Shown here in pieces: positions 1-6,842 of a DNA stretch of 11,237 nt (the first letter of the stretch is position 1; each line of letters opens with the position of its first letter). The notes under the pieces were generated by a model that was given only the letters and a program-made list of their open reading frames with translations, was not told where the DNA came from and searched no databases. The translations under genes and the position numbers were made by a program. Location of the stretch: assembly GCA_028818385.1 (NCBI GenBank), contig JAPPNY010000218.1:1-11237 (forward strand), written 5' to 3'. The DNA is from Spirochaetaceae bacterium. Its GTDB lineage: Bacteria; Spirochaetota; Spirochaetia; SZUA-6; Bin103.

Positions 1-15
1 AATCGGCGGACGCGC

Positions 16-1131
16 CTACTTTTTCTCCTCTCCTACGCGAATAAGCCGGGTTAAGGGCAATCCGCCGTGCAAGGCACTCAGTACGCGCTTGATCGAATTG
101 AAGGCGTATAATGATAGTCCGACCGTCTGCAGTATAGGGGCAACGGTAACGACCAGTGGGCCAGCACCAGGCAGAAGAGCTACGGCGGCAGTTACCGCAA
201 AGCCTACTATCGCTCCAGAGGATGCTGCAGCGGCGATTGATCTGCCCGCGTCCCATAAAGCAGTCTCCTCGGTCTTACGTCCCTTCCGATAGTGGATGAG
301 GTTCTCGATTGCCGCGACGGGTGTTTCCAACAGTCCAGCGTACAGCGTCGTGGTCGTGGCCGCATCGAGGCACTCCCGAAATACAATGGAAGAAGCTTGA
401 AAGGAATTCGCGTCATGCGCTCTAGATAGCTCTTCGGACGTCATGTCTCTAGAGCCTCTGGAGCGGTTGGCCGTGGAATCTTCCCAGATCACGTTTCTGT
501 GTTCGCGCGCTAAGTCAGGGTGGTTGCGACGTGATAGTATGTGGCTGGGATCTTTTCCTTCCAGGTATGATGCCAACGCATCTTCGTCCAGATTTCGCAC
601 CGCAGGAGGGATGCTGTCATGGTAGAGGCTCTCGGCTTCGCTAAGGGTGCGCTTTGGATCTGCGCCGCCGGCAGCGTGGAATTTTGCTCTCCAGTGGTCG
701 CTCAAGTGCTCGAATGAGCCATCGAAACGTTGATCGCCGAAGTGTCGAGCGACGGCCGTTGCTGGAGCCGAGAATTGAAGAAGCTCATCTACTGCGTTTG
801 GCGTGCGTTTCGGGTCGAGTGTTTCAGGCCATTCATAATAGACGGCGACACAAGATGACGCCCCTGCCGCGATCCGTTTGCCGCAGCGGGCACAGGGCAG
901 GCTACGCGGTGTCTTGCGGGTGCTTCTGTTGTTTTCGAGGTAGCGCAGGTAGCAGCGGGAGCGGCCTGTCTTCCAGCATTCAGGGCACCCGATGCAGTAG
1001 TTCTTGAAGTCGCATCTGCTGACGTCGGATGGAATCTCCTCAGGCAATTCGGACAAGCACAAGCGGCCCGGTTGGATGTCATGTTTGCACTCGGTGCACC
1101 TCAAGCTTGACTCAGCAATTACCGGCCACAT
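16..1131 (-). CDS. Uncharacterised protein: twin Cys knuckles, HNH-like motif, hydrophobic C-terminal hairpin
   Basis: I do not recognise this 371-residue protein as a named family. The N-terminus is cysteine-rich: C12-x2-C15 with I19, G22 and C25, then C40, C46, C49, C52 and C60, and a second similar unit C80-x2-C83 with I87, G90 and C94. These look like zinc-binding knuckles. Residues 194-230 read D-P-S-H197-I, then N213-V-I-W-E-D, then N222-R-S-R-G and D-M-T; this spacing resembles an HNH-type nuclease core with Asn at the last position. Residues about 299-345 are strongly hydrophobic, with a Pro-Gly break near 320, suggesting two membrane-spanning helices. The tail is basic and polar. The ATG at 1131 is preceded by AAAGGAA at 1138-1144. 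Codon third positions are less GC-rich than in the other genes, so recent acquisition is possible. The coding region is certain enough; nuclease function and membrane location are inference. Confidence 0.75.
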   Translation of the reverse strand: MWPVIAESSLRCTECKHDIQPGRLCLSELPEEIPSDVSRCDFKNYCIGCPECWKTGRSRCYLRYLENNRSTRKTPRSLPCARCGKRIAAGASSCVAVYYEWPETLDPKRTPNAVDELLQFSAPATAVARHFGDQRFDGSFEHLSDHWRAKFHAAGGADPKRTLSEAESLYHDSIPPAVRNLDEDALASYLEGKDPSHILSRRNHPDLAREHRNVIWEDSTANRSRGSRDMTSEELSRAHDANSFQASSIVFRECLDAATTTTLYAGLLETPVAAIENLIHYRKGRKTEETALWDAGRSIAAAASSGAIVGFAVTAAVALLPGAGPLVVTVAPILQTVGLSLYAFNSIKRVLSALHGGLPLTRLIRVGEEKK

Positions 1132-1643
1132 CGTGCATTCCTTTCGTTGACTGTCTGAGTGCCATCGTGTGACACCGGGCGGCGGGCCGTCGAGAAAGAG
1201 CAGGTCGCATGACAGGTGCTATCTTGCCTTGGATGGCCGTGCAAGTCAATATCGATGACATATCAGAATGGGTGCTATGCGTAATGTTTTCGTAGCGTCT
1301 GGGTCCGGTCGCTGGTCGCCGGCTGTGAAGGCGAGAATAGCGAGACACCGTCCGCGTTCATGGCGTACGGCTGCTGTGCGCGCCTGGCGGGCAGGTTGTC
1401 GCAGCCTCAGACGCTGCCGTGGGCAACTGACGGGCCGATCGCCGGCATCGACGTGGGCGCCGAGACGCCCTGACGTGCGGCGACTCAACGAACCCCGAAG
1501 AACCAGTACTTGCCGTCGGTTCCGGGACATCCCGGGGCGTTGGTTACCGACGAGGATACATCTGTGCTCGGCCCGTATAGCCAAACGGAACGGTACTACG
1601 CTCGTCGCGGTTGAAGCAGGAACGGAGGCCGTGGCTTGCGTCG
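1132..1643. other. Gene-free interval between the accessory gene and the oxidoreductase
   Basis: About 510 bases with no reading frame I believe. The longest frame here, on the plus strand from 1268, encodes an Arg/Ser/Ala-rich composition typical of spurious frames in GC-rich DNA. On the minus strand a short stop-bounded stretch (about 1488-1595) has protein-like composition, ending T-D-G-K-Y-W-F-F-G-V-R before a TGA at 1485-1487, but it has no start and no context. It may be a remnant of a decayed gene. No tRNA-like clover-leaf, clear rho-independent terminator or insertion-sequence end was seen. Composition shifts within this interval from the lower-GC left end to the high-GC remainder. 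Confidence 0.5.
1221..1249 (-). promoter_or_regulatory. Candidate sigma-70-like promoter for the left-end gene
   Basis: On the minus strand TTGACT (1244-1249) matches a -35 box well. Seventeen bases further on, CAAGAT (1221-1226) is only a half-match to a -10 box. It lies about 90 bases upstream of the ATG at 1131. In this high-GC sequence an AT-rich hexamer pair is mildly notable, but the -10 is poor. Confidence 0.25.
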
Positions 1644-2702
1644 CTACAGCGTGACGGCCCGGCCGGAGCGGACCGATTCGTCGGCGGCCAGCACGATGCG
1701 CAGGCTGTCGACGGCGTCGCGCAGGTCGGCGGACAGGTCGCGGTCCTCCCGGATGGCGTCGAGCAGGTAGCGCTGCTCGCGGTCGCACAGCTCCTGGTGG
1801 TCGGGCTCGTCCGAGGTGTCGATGAAGCGGTCGGCGGTGGTGAACTGGCCGGCGGCGTCGGTCTCGGACCCGTGCAGCAGCAGGCCGCCGGTGGTAGTGT
1901 GCTTGTCGATCACGTCCGATTCGCCCGGCGGGTGGTCGACCATGCTGACGCTGCCGAGCGGGCCGATCACGTCCTTCACGAAGTAGGCGGTCTCGCTCAT
2001 CATCGGCCCCCAGCCGGCCTCGTACCAGCCCACCGAGCCGTCGTCGAAGGTCACCTGGAGCTGCCCGTAGTTGTACATGTCCTGTGCGATCTCCGCGCTC
2101 AGCCGGGCGCCGACCGCCTGCACCCGCACCGGGCGCGCGCCGGTCATGCGGCTCATGACGTCCACGTAGTGAACGCCGCAGTCCACGATCGGGTACTTGG
2201 ACCTCATCAGGTGGGGGTGGCCGAGCCAGCGCTCGGCCGACGACTGCTGGTTGAGGTTCATGCGCATCACCAGCGGCCGGCCCAGCCGGCGCGCGTGCTC
2301 GATGAAGGTCCGCCACGACGGGTGGTGGCGGAGGATGTAACCCACCACGACCTTGCGGCCGGCGTCCCGCGCCGCGGACACGATCTCCTCGGCCTCGGCG
2401 ACGGTCTCGGCCAGCGGTTTCTCCACGAACAGGTGGCAGCCGGCCGCGAGCGCCTGCATGGCGTAGGCGTGGTGGGAGTCGGGATGGGTGTTGATCGACA
2501 CCACCTGCGGCGAGACGGCCGCGAGCGCCTCGTCCAGGGACGCGAACGGGGTGGCGTCGAGCTCACGGGCCAACGCCTCCCGCGAAGCGGGGCCGCGGCT
2601 GACCACGCCGGCCAGCTCGTAGCCGTCGATGCCGCGATAGGAGCGCGCGTGGGATGCGCCCATCGTGCCGCACCCGACGACGACGACCTTGAGATCCTCC
2701 AT
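1644..2702 (-). CDS. Gfo/Idh/MocA family NAD(P)-dependent oxidoreductase
   Basis: A 352-residue enzyme of the glucose-fructose oxidoreductase / inositol dehydrogenase / MocA family, which uses a nicotinamide cofactor to oxidise or reduce sugars, cyclitols and related compounds in the cytoplasm. The N-terminus is a Rossmann fold with G10-C-G-T-M-G15. The family's E94-K-P96 motif follows, after N71-T-H-P-D, and the active-site region D174-C-G-V-H178 follows that. The C-terminal half is the usual beta-sheet substrate domain. Length is normal. I chose the ATG at 2702, four bases after the mazG stop, because the Rossmann strand then begins at once. A GTG at 2720 would add six residues and overlap mazG. 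The substrate cannot be told from sequence. The enzyme is probably cotranscribed with mazG, although no functional link is obvious. Confidence 0.9.
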   Translation of the reverse strand: MEDLKVVVVGCGTMGASHARSYRGIDGYELAGVVSRGPASREALARELDATPFASLDEALAAVSPQVVSINTHPDSHHAYAMQALAAGCHLFVEKPLAETVAEAEEIVSAARDAGRKVVVGYILRHHPSWRTFIEHARRLGRPLVMRMNLNQQSSAERWLGHPHLMRSKYPIVDCGVHYVDVMSRMTGARPVRVQAVGARLSAEIAQDMYNYGQLQVTFDDGSVGWYEAGWGPMMSETAYFVKDVIGPLGSVSMVDHPPGESDVIDKHTTTGGLLLHGSETDAAGQFTTADRFIDTSDEPDHQELCDREQRYLLDAIREDRDLSADLRDAVDSLRIVLAADESVRSGRAVTL

Positions 2703-2706
2703 CGCG

Positions 2707-3045
2707 CTATCGCTTGTCACCGTCGCCGCCGATCGTGCCGCGTTCCTTGCGCGAGAAGAGCTTCTCCAGGTTGGCCGCGGCCACCTCGTCCAGGTCCAGA
2801 TCCAGCTCGGTGCAGATCTGCGCCAGGTACCAGAGCACGTCCCCGAGCTCCATCTTCAGAGACTCGCGGTCGGCGTCGCTGATGCGGCCGTCCTTGTCCC
2901 GGAACAGCTTCTTGATCTTGCCGGCCACCTCGCCCGCCTCGTTGGCCAGCCCCAGCGTGGGATAAACGATGGGGTGATCGGTCCTGACCAGCCCCCAAGT
3001 CTTGCGGGACTGCCGCTGATACTCGGCGAACTCCTGGACATCCAT
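2707..3045 (-). CDS. MazG-like nucleotide pyrophosphohydrolase
   Basis: A 112-residue, single-domain all-alpha NTP pyrophosphatase of the MazG superfamily, the short type rather than the two-domain E. coli MazG. Such enzymes cleave nucleoside triphosphates to monophosphate and pyrophosphate, clearing abnormal or excess nucleotides. The metal-binding pattern is present: E36-A-G-E39 on one helix and E66-L-G-D69 on the next, the latter followed by V-L-W-Y-L as in the family. I chose the ATG at 3045 because the protein-like sequence starts there (M-D-V-Q-E-F); frames further upstream run into nfo. No strong Shine-Dalgarno is visible. The C-terminal tail (G-G-D-G-D-K-R) is probably disordered. It is the first gene of a two-gene unit with the oxidoreductase and is divergent from the DNA-repair gene nfo across 67 bases. 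Confidence 0.87.
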   Translation of the reverse strand: MDVQEFAEYQRQSRKTWGLVRTDHPIVYPTLGLANEAGEVAGKIKKLFRDKDGRISDADRESLKMELGDVLWYLAQICTELDLDLDEVAAANLEKLFSRKERGTIGGDGDKR

Positions 3046-3112
3046 CGGTGACGCGCGCAGGGTAGTCCCGGCATGCAGCATCCGCAACGGGCGGCTCAAT
3101 GAGGACTGTTCG
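3046..3112. promoter_or_regulatory. Divergent intergenic region between mazG and nfo
   Basis: These 67 bases are the only space between two divergent starts, so the control sequences for both genes should lie here or overlap their 5' ends. I could not identify convincing -35/-10 pairs by eye. GAGGA at 3101-3105 is a good Shine-Dalgarno for nfo, seven bases before its GTG at 3113. Confidence 0.4.
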
Positions 3113-3985
3113 GTGAAGCGCATCGGCGCGCACGTGTCGATCGCCGGCGGCGTGCAGAACGCGGTGGCCAACGCGGTGGAGCTCGGCGCCACCGCCATCG
3201 GCATGTTCACCCGCAACCAGCGCATGTGGAACCAGCGTCCGCTTTCGGAGGAGGACGCCGCCGCCTTCCGCGACGCCCTGAGCGAGCACGGGTTCGCGCC
3301 CGAGCACGTGCTGCCGCACGACAGCTACCTGATCAACCTGGGAAGCTCCGACCCGGAGGTGGTCGCCAAGTCGCGCGCCGCGTTCCTGGACGAGATGAGC
3401 CGCTGCCGGATGCTCGGGCTCCGCTACCTGAACTTCCACCCCGGCGCCCCCAAGCAGGGCGCTGACCTGTCCGTCGAGCGCTGCATCGAGCAGATCGCGC
3501 GCCACGTCAACGAGACGCTGGCGCAGACCGAGGGCGTGACCGCCGTGGTCGAGTGCACGGCGGGGCAGGGGACGAACGTCGGCCACACCTTCGCCGAGCT
3601 GGCCGCGCTGATCGAGCGCATCGCCGATCACGAGCGCGCCGGCGTCTGCCTGGACACCTGCCACCTGTTCGCGGCCGGCTACGACCTGCGCACGCGCGCC
3701 GGCTACGACGCGATGCTGGCCGAGTTCGACGCGACCGTCGGCCTGCGCTACCTGCGCGGCTGGCACCTCAACGACTCCAAGGGCGACCTTGGCAGTCGCG
3801 TGGACCGGCACGCCGCGATCGGCGCCGGACTGATCGGCCGCGAGCCGTTCACGTGGATCGTCCAGGACCCGCGCTTCGACGAGATGCCGCTGATCCTGGA
3901 GACGCCCGAGCCGGAGAACTGGGCGAAGGAGATCGCCGAGCTGCGGCGGCTGGCCGCCGCCTGCGATCAGAGCGGTTCGAAGTAG
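3113..3985 (+). CDS. nfo: Endonuclease IV (apurinic/apyrimidinic endonuclease)
   Basis: A 290-residue AP endonuclease that cuts the backbone 5' to abasic sites and removes 3' blocking groups in base excision repair. It is a TIM barrel with a three-metal zinc centre. All nine ligands can be placed and match the E. coli pattern with a two-residue shift after the first two: H69, H109, E147, D181, H184, H218, D231, H233 and E263. Recognisable stretches include M-K-R-I-G-A-H-V-S at the start, N-F-H-P-G, L-D-T-C-H, W-H-L-N-D-S-K and L-E-T-P. Length is close to the E. coli protein (285). The start is GTG with GAGGA seven bases upstream. The 3' end overlaps the convergent glycosidase-like gene by 19 bases, so no separate terminator fits between them. 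Confidence 0.97.
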   Translation: MKRIGAHVSIAGGVQNAVANAVELGATAIGMFTRNQRMWNQRPLSEEDAAAFRDALSEHGFAPEHVLPHDSYLINLGSSDPEVVAKSRAAFLDEMSRCRMLGLRYLNFHPGAPKQGADLSVERCIEQIARHVNETLAQTEGVTAVVECTAGQGTNVGHTFAELAALIERIADHERAGVCLDTCHLFAAGYDLRTRAGYDAMLAEFDATVGLRYLRGWHLNDSKGDLGSRVDRHAAIGAGLIGREPFTWIVQDPRFDEMPLILETPEPENWAKEIAELRRLAAACDQSGSK

Positions 3986-5526
3986 GTCAGGTCGGCGCCG
4001 TGGTTCTCCATGGCCGCCACCGCGTCGCCGCGCAGCCGCACGCGGATGTCCCGCGTCCGGTGGTGCAAGACGATCTCGCGCTCGGCGAGCGGAAAGCGGA
4101 TGTCGATGCCCTGGCCGACCGGCGGTTCCGCGATCAGCAGGTAGCTGCCGGACCAGGTGAGTCGGGGCGGCACGGGCTCGACCAGGACGTCCGAGGGCTT
4201 CACCCATGACGGAATGCGCACGTACAGGGGGCCGGCGGTCCTGACCGTGACGCGCAGACCGTCGTGCGTATAGGGCGACTCGACCGCGACGTGGTCGGTC
4301 TCCCGGTCGAACAGCAGGTTCACGCGGTGGATGCCGTGCCCGGTCCGCACCGACTCGCGGACCACCTCGCACAGCGAGCCGACCCCGCCGCCGACGATGT
4401 CGGTGTTGAAGCTGACGTCCCGGTGCGGGTCGAGCGGCTCGTGTCCGTACGGGGCCGGAAACCCGAAGCCGCCGAGGTGCCGGTCGGCGATGCGGTGCAG
4501 GTAGTCGACGCCGCCGGGGTTGGGCGGGTCCTCGATGAAGCTGTTGTCGCGGAGCTGCGACGGCAGGATGTGGCACCGAACGATCCGCTCGGCGTCCTCG
4601 AAGTACTCAGGGAACCCGCGCCGGCCCAGGATCAGCGCCGTCTCCACGATGTCGCCGGTGTTGTTGATCTCCCCCCGGTCGGCGACGGCGCCGTCCCGGC
4701 TGGATTCGACCACCCAGCCGATCTCGTCCCGGATCTCCCACAGGCCGCTGTCGTAGAACGCCCTGACCCGCGCCAGCAGCTTGGCGTCGTCGAGCAGGTC
4801 GGCGAGCTGCGCCAGCGAGGACATCACGCAGGTGGTCGAGTGGGTATGCGCGCCGAACCGCTCGCGGTCGTAGGCGCCCGACTCCAGGAAGAACTCACGG
4901 GTGGTCTTGTCGGCGAGCGTCACGGCCAGCTCCAGCGCCGGGCCGTGTCCGGTCGCCCGGTAGTACTTGACCAGCGGGCCGATCGCGCGGGCGATGCCGG
5001 TGATGAAGGTGTCCTCGCGAACCGTCAGCCCGCAGCGCTGCAGGCGGTCGAGGTCCCAGCCCGTGTCGGGACGGAACAGCTCGAAGAGCTCGCGGATGCT
5101 GCGCTCGGCGAGCTCGCGGGCGCGCTCGGAGCCGCGGTACTTCACCAGCGGGTACAGGGCGTGGAACCCCTCGCGCACGTTGTGGGTAGTGAAGAGCTCG
5201 AGCGGGCCGCCGATCCGGGACCGGTTCAGCGGAAGGGCCAGCGGCCCGCCGTAGGAGAAGAACGCGGCGTTGGCGTGCTTGTCGATCGCGTCGGCGGGCA
5301 CGGCGATGCCGGCCGCGTCCTCGGCGTTGAGCAGGGCGTTGAGATGGCGTCCGGGTACGTGCGACTCGGTGTGGGCGCCCGAGAAACCGAACTGCGGGTT
5401 GGGCCTGACCTCCGAGCCGAAGAACGGGATGTCGCCGTCGTCGGCGTTGAAGACGTTGCACATCATCCGGCAGCCCAGCCGGATCGCGTCGGTCAGGTCG
5501 GTGGTGTTGACGTCGTTCAGTCGCAT
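3967..5526 (-). CDS. Six-hairpin-glycosidase-like protein, distantly GH127/DUF1680-like
   Basis: A 519-residue protein with the feel of an (alpha/alpha)6-barrel glycosidase followed by a beta-sandwich. Residues 286-325 (E-I-N-N-T-G-D-I-V-E-T, then a helix ending in R-C-H-I-L-P-S) resemble the GH127 region around the zinc-binding E-x-C. Residues 434-441, L-Y-V-R-I-P-S-W, match the L-x-L-R-I-P-x-W motif of that family's sandwich domain. GH127 includes beta-L-arabinofuranosidases. However, the expected E-x-C reads E286-I-N288, and the expected Cys-Cys-Pro-Pro region reads G379-G-G-V-G-S-L-C386. The catalytic and zinc-binding cysteines therefore appear to be absent, and the protein is shorter than the ~650-residue family norm. 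No signal peptide is seen, so it is probably cytoplasmic. The start is fixed by a near-perfect Shine-Dalgarno. Last gene of the fni-amidase unit; the substrate is unknown. The family link is tentative. Confidence 0.6.
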   Translation of the reverse strand: MRLNDVNTTDLTDAIRLGCRMMCNVFNADDGDIPFFGSEVRPNPQFGFSGAHTESHVPGRHLNALLNAEDAAGIAVPADAIDKHANAAFFSYGGPLALPLNRSRIGGPLELFTTHNVREGFHALYPLVKYRGSERARELAERSIRELFELFRPDTGWDLDRLQRCGLTVREDTFITGIARAIGPLVKYYRATGHGPALELAVTLADKTTREFFLESGAYDRERFGAHTHSTTCVMSSLAQLADLLDDAKLLARVRAFYDSGLWEIRDEIGWVVESSRDGAVADRGEINNTGDIVETALILGRRGFPEYFEDAERIVRCHILPSQLRDNSFIEDPPNPGGVDYLHRIADRHLGGFGFPAPYGHEPLDPHRDVSFNTDIVGGGVGSLCEVVRESVRTGHGIHRVNLLFDRETDHVAVESPYTHDGLRVTVRTAGPLYVRIPSWVKPSDVLVEPVPPRLTWSGSYLLIAEPPVGQGIDIRFPLAEREIVLHHRTRDIRVRLRGDAVAAMENHGADLTYFEPL

Positions 5527-5530
5527 GATC

Positions 5531-5537
5531 CCTCCTT
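5531..5537 (-). promoter_or_regulatory. Strong ribosome binding site of the glycosidase-like gene
   Basis: AAGGAGG on the minus strand, four bases before the ATG at 5526. It is the strongest Shine-Dalgarno in the window and decides the start: the same frame stays open for more than 1 kb upstream, where it is only a shadow of the amidase gene. Confidence 0.85.
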
Positions 5538-6842
5538 TCAGCCGCCCGTTCGCGGTACCGGCGGCGCCGCGTCGAAGCGCAACGCGTCCTGGATCGCGCG
5601 GGCCGCCGCCAGCACCGCGGCGTCCGATCCGGCCGGCGCCGCGCACTGCAGACCGAGCGGCAGCCCGCCCGCGCCGAGCCGGGCCGGCAGCGACACCACC
5701 GGCGCGCGCACGTGGGTGAACGGCAGGTTGGCGCGCGGATCGCCGGTGATGGTCAGGTCGCGCGGCGCCGCGCCCGGCGCCGCCGGCGCCAGCACCACGT
5801 CGATGTCTTCGAACAGCGCCGCGAAGCGCTCCTGCGCGTCCGCGCGGGCCGCGCAGGCGTCCGCGTAGCGCGCGGGCGAGTCGCCGGCCGCGGCCGACTC
5901 CAGCACCGCCTTCATCTTCGGCGGGTAGGCTTCCCGGTGGCGGGTCCAGAGCGCGGCGTGCGCGCGGGCGGCCTCCACCTCGAAGATTACGCGGTTGTTG
6001 TCGTAGACCGCCGCCAGCTCCGCCGGCAGCGAAAGCTCCCGAGTGGGGATCCCGCACGCGCGCAGCCGTCCGGCGGCCCAGCGGAGCGTGGCGGCCATCT
6101 CCGGGTCGAACGGTCCGCTCAGGAGATCCTCGACGATCCCGACCACGGGAGCCTGCGCCGCGTCCGGCGCGGACAAGCCGGACGGCGCGGACGCGCCGTC
6201 CGGGGCGACGGCCTGCCAGAGCGTCGTCATGTCTTCCACGGTTCGCGTGAAGAAGCCGACCGTGTCGAAGCTGGGGACCAGCGCGAAGCAGCCGTCCGTC
6301 GATATCGCCCCGTAGGACGGCTTGAAGCCGACCACCCCGCAGAACGAGGCGGGCCGGCACACCGATCCCACCGTCTGCGTGCCGATCGCGGCCCGCACCA
6401 TGCCGGTGGCGACCGCGGCCGCGGAGCCCATCGACGATCCTCCCGGCGTGTGCTCGGGATTCCACGGGTTGCGCGTCGGGCCGGGGTCCAGGTAGGCGAA
6501 GCAGGTCGTGACCGTCTTGGCCAGCGCGTACGCGCCCTGCTCCTGCAGCCGCTCGACGATGCGGGCCGATGCCTTCCTCGGCTCCGGTGACAGGAAGTCG
6601 ACGCCGCACGCGGTCGGGGCCCCGGACAGGTCCAGGATGTCCTTGACGCCGATCGCCCAGCCGGACAGCGCGCCCGCGCCTGCGGCCTCCGCCCGCCGGC
6701 GTGCCGCTTCGACGTCCCAGCCCACCAGCGCCCGCACCACGGGCTCCCACCGTTCGATCGCGCTCAGATGTTCGGCGAACCGCTGGTCGGCGAACCGCTG
6801 GTCGGCGGACATCTGGCCGGCGCGATGCGTGGCTCCGCTCAC
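5538..6842 (-). CDS. Amidase-signature family hydrolase
   Basis: A 434-residue member of the amidase-signature family, serine hydrolases that cleave amide bonds in substrates from simple amides to amidated tRNA. Numbering from the internal ATG at 6812, the Ser-cisSer-Lys triad is readable: K57 in G-V-K-D-I, the G124-G-S-S-M-G-S cluster, and nucleophile S150 in G-T-Q-T-V-G-S-V, followed by R-P-A-S-F-C-G-V-V-G-F-K-P. The usual T-G-G-S has Val in place of the first Gly. It is not GatA as far as I can see: no gatB or gatC is nearby and the motif details differ. I prefer the GTG at 6842, which overlaps the fni stop as GTGA and has GGGGGA upstream; the ATG at 6812 would give 424 residues. The N-terminus carries a five-residue tandem repeat. 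Eleven bases separate it from the glycosidase-like gene. The substrate is unknown. Confidence 0.9.
   Translation of the reverse strand: MSGATHRAGQMSADQRFADQRFAEHLSAIERWEPVVRALVGWDVEAARRRAEAAGAGALSGWAIGVKDILDLSGAPTACGVDFLSPEPRKASARIVERLQEQGAYALAKTVTTCFAYLDPGPTRNPWNPEHTPGGSSMGSAAAVATGMVRAAIGTQTVGSVCRPASFCGVVGFKPSYGAISTDGCFALVPSFDTVGFFTRTVEDMTTLWQAVAPDGASAPSGLSAPDAAQAPVVGIVEDLLSGPFDPEMAATLRWAAGRLRACGIPTRELSLPAELAAVYDNNRVIFEVEAARAHAALWTRHREAYPPKMKAVLESAAAGDSPARYADACAARADAQERFAALFEDIDVVLAPAAPGAAPRDLTITGDPRANLPFTHVRAPVVSLPARLGAGGLPLGLQCAAPAGSDAAVLAAARAIQDALRFDAAPPVPRTGG
6773..6802. repeat. 15-bp perfect tandem duplication in the amidase 5' end
   Basis: CGGCGAACCGCTGGT occurs twice in a row (6773-6787 and 6788-6802), with a partial third unit (CGGCG) following. 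It is in frame within the amidase gene and encodes D-Q-R-F-A twice near the N-terminus. Replication slippage is the simple explanation. Confidence 0.9.

Noticed and set aside
16..1131. Left-end gene as part of a defence system or toxin-antitoxin pair
   Set aside because: No partner gene, nuclease/helicase companion, recombinase or phage gene is visible; the idea rests only on domain impressions, so it is kept as a hypothesis and not as a call.
1268..1654. 128-codon plus-strand frame in the gene-free interval
   Set aside because: Arg/Ser/Trp-rich spurious composition and no Shine-Dalgarno; the end overlaps the oxidoreductase stop.
1611..2882. Long plus-strand frame opposite the oxidoreductase, rich in Val, Gly, Arg and His
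   Set aside because: It is the antisense shadow of the Gfo/Idh/MocA and mazG genes in GC-rich DNA; it has low-complexity composition and no recognisable motif.
4264..5868. 534-codon plus-strand frame opposite the glycosidase-like gene and amidase
   Set aside because: Antisense shadow: the minus-strand genes have family motifs and a strong Shine-Dalgarno, while this frame is Val/Ala/Gly/Arg-biased without domain features.
5527..6750. Upstream extension of the glycosidase-like frame, suggesting a 927-residue fusion protein
   Set aside because: The extra part is an out-of-frame reading of the amidase, is Arg/Gly-rich, and is followed by a near-perfect ribosome binding site and ATG at 5526.
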